Virus record (IMG/VR): IMGVR_UViG_3300017528_000368
Location: 1 to 27,519 of that record
DNA length: 27,519 bases
Strand: one strand, 5' to 3'
From: a virus
Positions within the stretch are counted from its first letter, which is position 1, and the number at the start of each line of letters is the position of its first letter. Under the pieces are notes generated by a model. The model saw only the letters and a program-made list of their open reading frames with translations. It ran no database searches and was not told the origin of the DNA. Positions 19,776 through 26,232 of this stretch are shown here, piece by piece. The translations under genes were made by a program, and so were the position numbers.

Positions 19776-21949
19776 CGACTGACACCAATGTGCGTCTGGT
19801 CGCGGCGCTCCACTACGCGGCCCTGGGCTGGCCGGTGGTGCCGTTGCACACGCCCGACGAGTTTGGCGCGTGCGACTGCCCGAAACGGACCGACTGCCCG
19901 AGCCCGGGAAAACACCCGCGGACCAGGAAGGGGCTGGACGACGCCACCACCGACGTGGTGCGCATCAAACGCTGGTGGGGCATCTGGCCCGAGGCGAACA
20001 TCGCCATCGATTTAGCCAGGAGTGGTCTGGTCGATATCGCCCCGGACAGCATCGAGTGGTTCGCCGAGTTCACCGCCCGCGGCCTCCCGCAAACCCTGCG
20101 CTTCGCCTCAGGCGGTGGCGAAGGTCATGCGCATCACCTGTTTGCGCGGCCAACTGGCTGCGGCATCCACCGCGACTGCCACACCGGTCAGTACGACGTG
20201 CTCAGCGCCGGCTACGCGGTCATGCCACCCAGCTTGCACGCCAGCGGACGCACGTACACCTGGTTGGAGCCGGCCGACGGCGTCGTGCTGATGTCGCCGA
20301 CGACGCCGGCGCCGGACTGGGCGGTGGACATGCTGACACGCCAGCAGAGGTCCTCCAGCGCTCCGCCAGACGATGTTGACGGTCCACCCGTCGTCCTGCA
20401 CGGCGAGGCAGACGAACGCTGGTACGGGCGTGTGTACCAGCGCAAACCCGATGGCAGCGTCGATCGCAGCTACAGCCTGTGGTGGCTGGCGGTGGTGCTG
20501 CTCGAGGCGGGCTTGCGGCGCGACTACGTCCAGCACGCTCTGGCCGAGCGTGACGTCGCCCTGGGCTGGACGAAGTTCACCGGTCGGCGCGACGCCGCGG
20601 AGCGCTATCGCGTGATCGTCGAGCGTGCCGTGGCTGGTCAGGGACCTGGTCGCGCGGGTCAAGCATCTGCGTCAGGTGGCGTTAGGACGACGCCGCCAGG
20701 CACGCCGGTCATGCCTGATACGCCGTGGCCGGAGCCGCTCGCGGACGTCGCGTTCTACGGGCCGCTGGGCGAGTTCGTCCTGGCGGCGTCACGCCAGAGC
20801 GAGGCGGATCCGGCGGCCATCCTGGCCATGACCATGTCGGCCGTGTCGGCCGTGCTTGATCCGCGAACGGGTGGGTACGCGGCGAACGCCTGGCACCCGA
20901 TTCGCTTGTCGAGCGTCATCGTCGGACCGACGGCCAAGGGGCGCAAGGGTAGCGCCAGCAAGATCGCCGAAGCGGTCGCGCGCCTGGCGGATCCGATCTT
21001 CGTCGACCACATCGTCGAAGGGCTCAGCTCCGGCGAGGGTGTGATCTGGGCGATCCGCGATGCGATCCAGAAGTGGGACCTACGCAAGCAGGAGTGGGTC
21101 ACCGAAGACCCCGGTATCGACGACAAACGCGTGCTGGTGGTGGAGTCGGAATTCGCGAACGCGTTGCGTGTGCTGGAGCGCGAGGGCAACACCCTGTCGG
21201 CGGTGCTGCGGCGTGCCTGGGACCTTCCACCCAACGGCGTGTTGCGCATGCTGACCAAGACCTCGCCGGCGCGCTCCACCGGCGCGCACGTGGTGATCGC
21301 CGGTCACGTCACCCGTGACGAGCTGCTGCATTACGTCGATCAGACCGAACTCGTCAACGGTTTCGCCAACCGCTTCCTGTGGTTCGCGGCACGTCGTCAC
21401 CAGGAGCTGCCCTTCGGCGAGCAGGTCAATCGGGTGCTGATGGGCGAGTTCGCCAGTTGCGTGGCCCAGGCCGCGGCCTGGACTCAAGCAGGTCACCACA
21501 TGGGCTGGGCGTTTGAAACCCGTGCGTCGTGGGAAGAGGCATACCACCAGCTCGGCCGCGCTGGCGCGGGGATGCATGGCGCGGTCACCGCGCGTGGTGA
21601 GCCACAGGTGCTGCGCATCAGCCAGCTGTTCGCGGCACTCGACCAGACCAACCAGATCTCGGTGGCTCACCTCGAGGCGGCCATGGCCATCTGGGACTAC
21701 GTTGATCGCACGTGCCGCTGGATCTTCGGCGACATCGTGGGTGATCGGCACGCGGACGACATCCTGCTTGGTCTGCGGACCGAAGGCCCGAAGACGCGTA
21801 CGGAGATTTCCAGCTACTTGGGCAGGAACGTCAACAGCGCGGCGATCAGCCGTGCGCTCGCGGTGCTGCATCGGGCTGGTCTGGTGGACGTCTCGAGCGT
21901 GTCGACCAGTCGGCGCGGACGCCAAGCAGAAACGTGGAGGGCCCTGTGA
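19772..21949 (+). CDS. Prim-Pol / DUF3987 replicase (primase-helicase-like)
   Basis: A 725-residue protein starting at GTG 19772 (GTGA overlap). Residues 7-130 form a bifunctional primase-polymerase domain: HYAALGWPVVPLHTP, zinc-type Cys34/Cys36/Cys42/His48, then SGLVDIAPDS and GGGEGHAHHLF. The usual DxD is replaced by Asp88-Ile-Ala-Pro-Asp92. Residues about 330-570 form a DUF3987 domain with a loosened Walker A, GPTAKGRKGS (385-394), a Walker B-like VLVVESE (454-460), and later GHVTRDELL and LVNGFANRFLWFAARR. A winged-helix-like end follows. Such fusions initiate replication of phages and plasmids. The active-site changes raise doubt about polymerase and ATPase activity. An AT-rich inverted repeat follows. 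Confidence 0.85.
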   Translation: MTTDTNVRLVAALHYAALGWPVVPLHTPDEFGACDCPKRTDCPSPGKHPRTRKGLDDATTDVVRIKRWWGIWPEANIAIDLARSGLVDIAPDSIEWFAEFTARGLPQTLRFASGGGEGHAHHLFARPTGCGIHRDCHTGQYDVLSAGYAVMPPSLHASGRTYTWLEPADGVVLMSPTTPAPDWAVDMLTRQQRSSSAPPDDVDGPPVVLHGEADERWYGRVYQRKPDGSVDRSYSLWWLAVVLLEAGLRRDYVQHALAERDVALGWTKFTGRRDAAERYRVIVERAVAGQGPGRAGQASASGGVRTTPPGTPVMPDTPWPEPLADVAFYGPLGEFVLAASRQSEADPAAILAMTMSAVSAVLDPRTGGYAANAWHPIRLSSVIVGPTAKGRKGSASKIAEAVARLADPIFVDHIVEGLSSGEGVIWAIRDAIQKWDLRKQEWVTEDPGIDDKRVLVVESEFANALRVLEREGNTLSAVLRRAWDLPPNGVLRMLTKTSPARSTGAHVVIAGHVTRDELLHYVDQTELVNGFANRFLWFAARRHQELPFGEQVNRVLMGEFASCVAQAAAWTQAGHHMGWAFETRASWEEAYHQLGRAGAGMHGAVTARGEPQVLRISQLFAALDQTNQISVAHLEAAMAIWDYVDRTCRWIFGDIVGDRHADDILLGLRTEGPKTRTEISSYLGRNVNSAAISRALAVLHRAGLVDVSSVSTSRRGRQAETWRAL

Positions 21950-21953
21950 TCGA

Positions 21954-22063
21954 ATTAATTCGTATTTTTCCTCGCGCGCGATGTTCTGAAAAACACGCAA
22001 GACCAGCTGACCGGAAAAATGTCGATTTCTGGAGAGTCGCGCGCGAGGAAAAAACGAATTAAT
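21954..22063. repeat. Long inverted repeat, origin or translational switch candidate
   Basis: Arms at 21954-21981 and 22037-22063 are complementary over 27-28 bases with one bulge (ATTAATTCG, a T-run, then CCTCGCGCGCGA). They flank a 55-base AT-richer loop. The left end is also a perfect 12-base palindrome, CGAATTAATTCG (21951-21962). The right arm contains GAGGAA, the likely ribosome site, and reaches the ATG at 22062. The repeat fills the only gap in this operon region, directly after the replicase. It could be a replication origin, an RNA hairpin masking the start, or both. Confidence 0.75.
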
Positions 22064-22622
22064 GGCTAGCTGGGGTCGCTGCAGGCGCTGCGGAGGGCGA
22101 ATCTGGTGGGGTACCAGTCCGTTCAGCACTGGTCGTGCCTTTCCGTTCGACGACGACCAGGAGCAACAATCGCACTTCGGGACCTGCTCGGCACAGGAGT
22201 GGGTCACCGACAGCCAGGGCGGACGCCACAGCGTCAGTACGTGTCGCGCGTGCAACGCCAAGGTGTGGTGGGACACAACGCACAGCGGCAAGCGGCGTCC
22301 GATGGACGTCGAGGGCACTGCGGCGACGTGGACGTGTCACCTGGACACGTGCGTCGGCGTGGCACCGGGCGCAGGTGGCGAGGAGTACGACGCTGCCTGG
22401 GCGCGGCAGCAGCAGGCGCAGGTGCTCGCCATTCCATCGGAGCTGTGGCTGTCCGAGCTGGGTCTGAGCTGGCCGTGCACGCTGGCTGAAGCCACTCGGG
22501 CGTTCCGCCGGCTGGCGCTGACGCACCACCCGGATATGGGCGGCAACGTGTCGGACTTCGTACGCATCCGGCTGGCGTACGACCGGCTCAAGGAGCTTCT
22601 AGCCCAGGAGGTCGAGGCATGA
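22062..22622 (+). CDS. Twin zinc-finger protein with C-terminal J domain
   Basis: A 186-residue protein. Two similar zinc units appear: CRRCGGRIWWGTS...PFD...H...C (residues 7-42) and CRACNAKVWWDTT...PMD...H...C (61-97). Each has CxxCxxxxWWxT and a later His and Cys, giving a CCHC pattern. Residues about 140-180 form a J domain: LAEATRAFRRLALTHHPDMGG with the HPD triad at 156-158, then RIRLAYDRLKEL. J domains stimulate Hsp70 ATPase, so the protein may recruit host DnaK to a replication complex. The start at 22062 lies in the right arm of the upstream inverted repeat. The next gene overlaps by ATGA. Confidence 0.8.
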   Translation: MASWGRCRRCGGRIWWGTSPFSTGRAFPFDDDQEQQSHFGTCSAQEWVTDSQGGRHSVSTCRACNAKVWWDTTHSGKRRPMDVEGTAATWTCHLDTCVGVAPGAGGEEYDAAWARQQQAQVLAIPSELWLSELGLSWPCTLAEATRAFRRLALTHHPDMGGNVSDFVRIRLAYDRLKELLAQEVEA

Positions 22623-23308
22623 CGGCAATCGCGCTCGAATCGCTGGCGTGGGTCATGTTGCTGGTGGATCGCTCGGCCAGCATGGAAGATATCCAGGAAC
22701 CGACGCTGGCTGGCCTGCGGACGTTCATCCGTAGCCATCGTGGTCAACTCAACACACGCCTGAGCGTGGTTGAGTTCGGGACAACTCGCGACGGACAGCT
22801 CGAGATGACGACGTTGTTTGATACCGCGGCGCCCAGGTCGGAATCGCGTGGGCTCGAGCGCTTGGAGTACCGGCCGCGGGGTGATACGCCCTTGCTGGCG
22901 GCGGTCATGGCCGCGATCGGACGCATGGAAAAGTTCGTCCGCCGTCAGGATCGGGCGTTGCTGGTCATCCAGACCGACGGCATCGAGAACGCCAGCCCCA
23001 AGCACATCACGCTGGCTAGCGTCAAGAAGCGCATCGACGACAAGCGGCGCCTGGGTAACTGGACGTTTGCCTACCTGGGCACCGACCTGGATCACTGGCA
23101 TGTGCCGCCGACCGGCCAGGACATGGGCATCGGCCCGTTCCATACGCTGAGCTGGTCGCCGACGCCACAGGGCGTTACGGCCGCGTTCCAGACCACGTCG
23201 GATGCCGTATCGCGCTGGCGGCTGGCGCCCAAGCTGAGCGGCCCTGAGCGCTTCTATCCGTTGCAGTTGCCACCACCGCACAGCGATCAAACCGAGGCGG
23301 GTTCATGA
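22619..23308 (+). CDS. von Willebrand factor A domain protein
   Basis: A 229-residue vWA protein with an intact metal-ion-dependent adhesion site: DRSAS (Asp17, Ser19, Ser21), Thr90 in GDTPLLAAV, and Asp120 in QTDGIEN. The Rossmann-like order (VMLLVDRSAS, then LSVVEFG, then ALLVIQTDG, then WTFAYLGTD) covers residues 10-170. The last 50 residues are variable. There is no signal peptide, so the protein is cytosolic. vWA domains organise complexes, often with MoxR-type ATPases, but none is in the window. It overlaps the J-domain gene and the nuclease gene by ATGA, so the three are probably made together. Confidence 0.85.
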   Translation: MTAIALESLAWVMLLVDRSASMEDIQEPTLAGLRTFIRSHRGQLNTRLSVVEFGTTRDGQLEMTTLFDTAAPRSESRGLERLEYRPRGDTPLLAAVMAAIGRMEKFVRRQDRALLVIQTDGIENASPKHITLASVKKRIDDKRRLGNWTFAYLGTDLDHWHVPPTGQDMGIGPFHTLSWSPTPQGVTAAFQTTSDAVSRWRLAPKLSGPERFYPLQLPPPHSDQTEAGS

Positions 23309-24048
23309 GCCAGGTGCCCCACTGGTCGGCCTCGCGCTTCATGGTCTACGACGTGTGTCCCGAAGAGTTCCGTATCCGTTACCTCGACGACGGCGTGCCG
23401 CAGCTGCAGACCGAGGCGATGTGCTTCGGCAAGGCGGTCCACCAGGGGCTCGAGGCGCACTACCAGGGCGGCGACGGCGAGTTCGTGTTCCGTCGCGCCT
23501 GGCGTGAATACGCCGCGGAGCTGCGCGCCGACGGCCAGTACGTCGACCCGCGTCTGTCGAGCACCGGGCTGTACCTGCTCGACTCCGTCTTCGAGCTGCA
23601 ACTGCAAGGCCAGCCCGAGCACGGCTTCAGTCTGGATACGGAGGCTGAGCTGGGTGCGCCGATCGTCGGTGCCGTCGACCTGTGGGGTGACGGCACTATC
23701 TACGACTTCAAGACGACCGTCGGGGCGTGGAGCCAGATGCGCGCTCAGAAGGAGGTCTGGCAGCCGTGCCTGTATACCTGGGCCTACTGGGACGCCACCG
23801 CGGTGTGGCCCGCCTTCGAGTACGTGGTCCTGAATCGCGCTACGCGCGGGCTCAGCCGCTTCCGGCGCGAGTGGACGGCCGAGGAGTACCTGGCGCACAT
23901 GGACGACGCGTGGGGGCGTATGCGGGCTATCGCATCGGCGGTAGCCGCGGACGCGCTGACGTGCCACGGCCAGCACGGCTTCTGTCTGGAGTGTGGCGAC
24001 CGCTGGAGCCATGGCCACCTGTGCGTGGGCCAGAACATTCGATCGTAG
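23305..24048 (+). CDS. PD-(D/E)XK exonuclease, RecB/Cas4-like
   Basis: A 247-residue nuclease. WSASRFMVYDVCPEEFRIRY is the opening motif of PDDEXK_1 enzymes, GKAVHQGLE holds His46, VDLWGD holds Asp125, and YDFKTT gives Asp134 and Lys136. The QPCLYTWAY helix follows with the expected Gln and Tyr. The C-terminus is Cys/His-rich (CHGQHGFCLECG, then HGHLC), and with Cys18 could form a metal or Fe-S site; this is uncertain. Enzymes of this type act as 5'-3' exonucleases in phage recombination and replication. It overlaps the vWA gene (ATGA) and is followed by a strong AGGAGG. Confidence 0.88.
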   Translation: MSQVPHWSASRFMVYDVCPEEFRIRYLDDGVPQLQTEAMCFGKAVHQGLEAHYQGGDGEFVFRRAWREYAAELRADGQYVDPRLSSTGLYLLDSVFELQLQGQPEHGFSLDTEAELGAPIVGAVDLWGDGTIYDFKTTVGAWSQMRAQKEVWQPCLYTWAYWDATAVWPAFEYVVLNRATRGLSRFRREWTAEEYLAHMDDAWGRMRAIASAVAADALTCHGQHGFCLECGDRWSHGHLCVGQNIRS

Positions 24049-24058
24049 GAGGTGCGGC

Positions 24059-24271
24059 ATGAGACATCCCGACTTGCTCGATGCGGTTGACACATTTCTG
24101 GCGTCGGCGCCGGACGTGCCTGACTTATGTCAGCAGTTCGGCTGCCGTGAGCCGGTCCAGACCTGGTGTCCGCTTTGCCGCGCGTTCTTCTGTGCCAAAC
24201 ACGATCAGCTCACGCCACGGCGCATGCACGATTGTCTGCGCGGCCGTGCGGAAGCCGGAATGACCCCATGA
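24059..24271 (+). CDS. B-box/AN1-like zinc-finger protein, 70 aa
   Basis: A 70-residue protein with a TAGGAGG at 24046-24052 setting the ATG at 24059. Residues 24-60 contain CQQFGC, then CPLCRAFFCAKHDQL, then MHDC. The spacing C-x4-C ... CxxC-x4-C-x2-H ... H-x-C resembles B-box or AN1-type zinc fingers, which usually mediate protein contacts. The longer frame to 23993 is rejected. The next gene overlaps by ATGA, so it may be a packaging or replication adaptor; the role is unknown. Confidence 0.68.
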   Translation: MRHPDLLDAVDTFLASAPDVPDLCQQFGCREPVQTWCPLCRAFFCAKHDQLTPRRMHDCLRGRAEAGMTP

Positions 24272-24654
24272 GCCCGGCAAACCCCACGGCCCAACGTTGC
24301 AAGGCTCATAACCGTGCGGGGAAGATCTGCGGTCAATGGGCGATGCGTGGGCAACGCGTGTGCCAGTTCCATGGTGGCAAGGCACCTCAGGCACTGGCGA
24401 GTGCTGAAGAACGCATGCGCTCGTACGTGCATCCGTCGTTGACGCGCCTGTTGCAGCTCATCCGGCACGCCGATAACGACGCAACGTCGCTCAACGCGAT
24501 CAAGTACGTGCTGGACTACGCCGGGTTCAAGGCAGTGGACAAGGTGACCACCGACGGCCGTCAGGTGATCGAGGTGGAGTACGTCGGGCGCGCGCCGATC
24601 ACCGTGGAGGTGCCGCATCCGAACGGCCACGTCCTGGAGGACCGTTCACCGTAA
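24268..24654 (+). CDS. HGG-motif protein, putative small terminase subunit
   Basis: A 128-residue protein. The N-terminus carries the phage HGG motif (RCKAHNRAGKICGQWAM, then GQRVCQFHGGKAP), three Cys plus His that probably bind zinc. Residues 45-90 are helical (RMRSYVHPSLTRLLQLI, then NAIKYVLDYAG), then short strands follow. HGG-type proteins beside TerL are usually read as terminase small subunits recognising the packaging site. It ends directly at the TerL start codon. The small-subunit role is inferred from position; DNA-recognition by the helices is untested. Confidence 0.65.
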   Translation: MSPANPTAQRCKAHNRAGKICGQWAMRGQRVCQFHGGKAPQALASAEERMRSYVHPSLTRLLQLIRHADNDATSLNAIKYVLDYAGFKAVDKVTTDGRQVIEVEYVGRAPITVEVPHPNGHVLEDRSP

Positions 24655-25899
24655 GTGCCGCGCGTCAGACTGCTCGAGCCGCACCCGGCCCAGTGCGAGA
24701 TCCTCGCCAGTGCCAAGCGCTTCAATGTCGCCTGCCTCGGGCGGCGTACCGGTAAGACCACGCTTGCGCTGAATGTCCTCGCCGAGGACGCCATCCACGC
24801 CCAGCCGGTGGGCTACTTCGCCCCGACGTACAAGCTGCTCGCCGAGTTCTGGCGCGAGGTCAAGCACACCCTGGACGAGGTGATCAAACTCAAAAGCGAG
24901 CAGGACCACCGACTCGAGCTGATCAGCGGCGGCACGCTTGAGTGCTGGTCGTTGGATGATGAGAACCCGGCCCGCGGACGCAAGTACGCCAAAATCGTGA
25001 TCGACGAGGCAGCCATCGTACGCAGCCTCATGGACATCTGGCAGCAGGCGCTGCGACCGACGCTCGCCGACCTGCGCGGTGGCGCCTGGTTCCTGAGCAC
25101 GCCGCGCGGCATGAACGCGTTCCACGAGCTGTACCAGCTCGGCCAGGACCCGCTCCAGGAGCAGTGGGCGTCGTGGCGGATGCCGACCAGCGTGAATCCG
25201 TTCATCGACAAGAATGAGATCGAGGCGGCACGCAGCGAACTGCCCGAGCGTGTGTTCGCCCAGGAGTACCTGGCCGAGTTCCTGGTGTTCGAGGGAGGCG
25301 GCGTGTTCCGTGGCGTCGACAGTGTGGCGTACCTGCAGCCGGAGGGCCCGCGCGAGGGGCACCAGTACGTGTTCGGCGTGGACTGGGGTCGCACCAACGA
25401 CTTCACCGTGATCAGCGTCCTGGACGCCAGCACCAATCAGCAGGTCGCGGTGGACCGCTTCACCCGGCTCGACTGGGAGTTCCAGGCCGAGCGCCTGCAC
25501 CGCTGGGCGGACCTGTACCGTCCGCGGGCGATCGTGGCCGAGACGAATGCGATGGGCAACCCGATCGTGGAACGCCTGGGCCAGGGCTACTCGAGGATGC
25601 TCGGCGACTCGCGGCGCGCGCTGCCGATGCAGCCATGGCTGGCCACCAACGCGAGCAAAGCCGCGGCCATCCAGGCGCTGAGTCTGGCCATCGAGAACGG
25701 CGACATCGCGCTGCTCGAGGACCAGGTGCAGACGTCCGAGTTGCTGGCGTACGAGGCGCAGCGCTTGCCGTCAGGCCTGCTGCGCTACGGTGCCCCGGGC
25801 GGCGCGCATGACGACACGGTGATCGCGCTCGCATTGGCATGGATCGGGTCCATGCGGCCGGCGGTGACAAGCCGCTCGAATTACGCGTTTTCCGGCTAA
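24655..25899 (+). CDS. terL: Terminase large subunit
   Basis: A 414-residue packaging motor and nuclease. The ATPase part has Walker A GRRTGKTT at 29-36 and Walker B KIVIDEAA at 113-120 (Asp117, Glu118). The RNase-H-like nuclease part has FGVDWGRTNDFT (Asp243), AETNAMG (Glu296) and HDDT (385-388). It begins at GTG 24655, immediately after the upstream stop. All key residues are present, so it should be active. At 414 residues it is on the short side for TerL. It cuts concatemers and pumps DNA into the prohead through the portal encoded at 26233. Confidence 0.95.
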   Translation: MPRVRLLEPHPAQCEILASAKRFNVACLGRRTGKTTLALNVLAEDAIHAQPVGYFAPTYKLLAEFWREVKHTLDEVIKLKSEQDHRLELISGGTLECWSLDDENPARGRKYAKIVIDEAAIVRSLMDIWQQALRPTLADLRGGAWFLSTPRGMNAFHELYQLGQDPLQEQWASWRMPTSVNPFIDKNEIEAARSELPERVFAQEYLAEFLVFEGGGVFRGVDSVAYLQPEGPREGHQYVFGVDWGRTNDFTVISVLDASTNQQVAVDRFTRLDWEFQAERLHRWADLYRPRAIVAETNAMGNPIVERLGQGYSRMLGDSRRALPMQPWLATNASKAAAIQALSLAIENGDIALLEDQVQTSELLAYEAQRLPSGLLRYGAPGGAHDDTVIALALAWIGSMRPAVTSRSNYAFSG

Positions 25900-25913
25900 A
25901 AGGAGAAGCGGTG

Positions 25914-25937
25914 AGCCTAGGCCAGTCGACCTAGGCT
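25914..25937. terminator. Bidirectional terminator-like hairpin after terL
   Basis: AGCCTAGG (25914-25921) and CCTAGGCT (25930-25937) form a perfect 8-bp stem with an 8-base loop. It lies 15 bases after the terL stop and contains the stop codon of the convergent small membrane gene. The plus strand is followed only by TTGG and the minus strand by a T-rich CTTCTCCTTTT, so termination looks better for the minus strand. It separates packaging transcription from the reversed gene. Confidence 0.6.
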
Positions 25938-26104
25938 TTGGTCGGTGCCGTTCGGCGCCAGGTCAGAGCGGTGGTGGCGGACAGGACCAGAAACACCAGC
26001 ATGACGACGTACTCGTGGATGCTGAAGAACACGCCGGCGCCGAAGCCAAACCCGGTAAACAGCGCAGCGACGACCAGGCGGTAGGCGTTAGTCTGAGCGT
26101 GCAT
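25931..26104 (-). CDS. Reversed small membrane protein between terL and portal
   Basis: A 57-residue protein starting at ATG 26104, with AAGGA about 14 bases upstream (a long spacing). Residues 8-48 hold two hydrophobic stretches (LVVAALFTGFGFGAGVFF and YVVMLVFLVLSATTALTW). The end is basic. It is transcribed against all packaging genes, has its own terminator hairpin and divergent upstream region, and so looks like a moron: an extra gene inserted in the late region. Such genes often alter the lysogen, for example superinfection immunity. A longer frame to 26164 exists but adds an implausible start. Confidence 0.55.
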   Translation of the reverse strand: MHAQTNAYRLVVAALFTGFGFGAGVFFSIHEYVVMLVFLVLSATTALTWRRTAPTKA

Positions 26105-26178
26105 AGCGAAGCAATATCCTTCGTTGTGTAGGCGACTCGGCCCCATCTCCGGGCCGGGTCGCAACTATACCGGTGAGC

Positions 26179-26201
26179 ATGTTTCACGACGATGTTTCAC
26201 G
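26179..26201. promoter_or_regulatory. Tandem ATGTTTCACG repeats, operator candidate
   Basis: ATGTTTCACG occurs at 26179-26188 and 26192-26201, 13 bases apart, in the gap between the divergent membrane gene and the portal. A minus-strand TATAGT box lies just downstream at 26165-26170, pointing to the membrane gene. The half-site TGTTTCAC equals half of the parS consensus bound by ParB, but here it is direct rather than inverted. Operator use is inferred. Confidence 0.45.
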
Positions 26202-26232
26202 GGTTGCGATTTAGCCCTACACTCGACGCAGC

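Noticed and set aside
21080-22318. Minus-strand frame of 412 codons across the inverted repeat
   Set aside because: Antisense to the replicase and J-domain genes, which have clear domains in the plus frame.
25911-25934. Seven-codon minigene with AAGGAG after terL
   Set aside because: It lies inside the terminator-like hairpin and such a short frame with GTG start can arise by chance.
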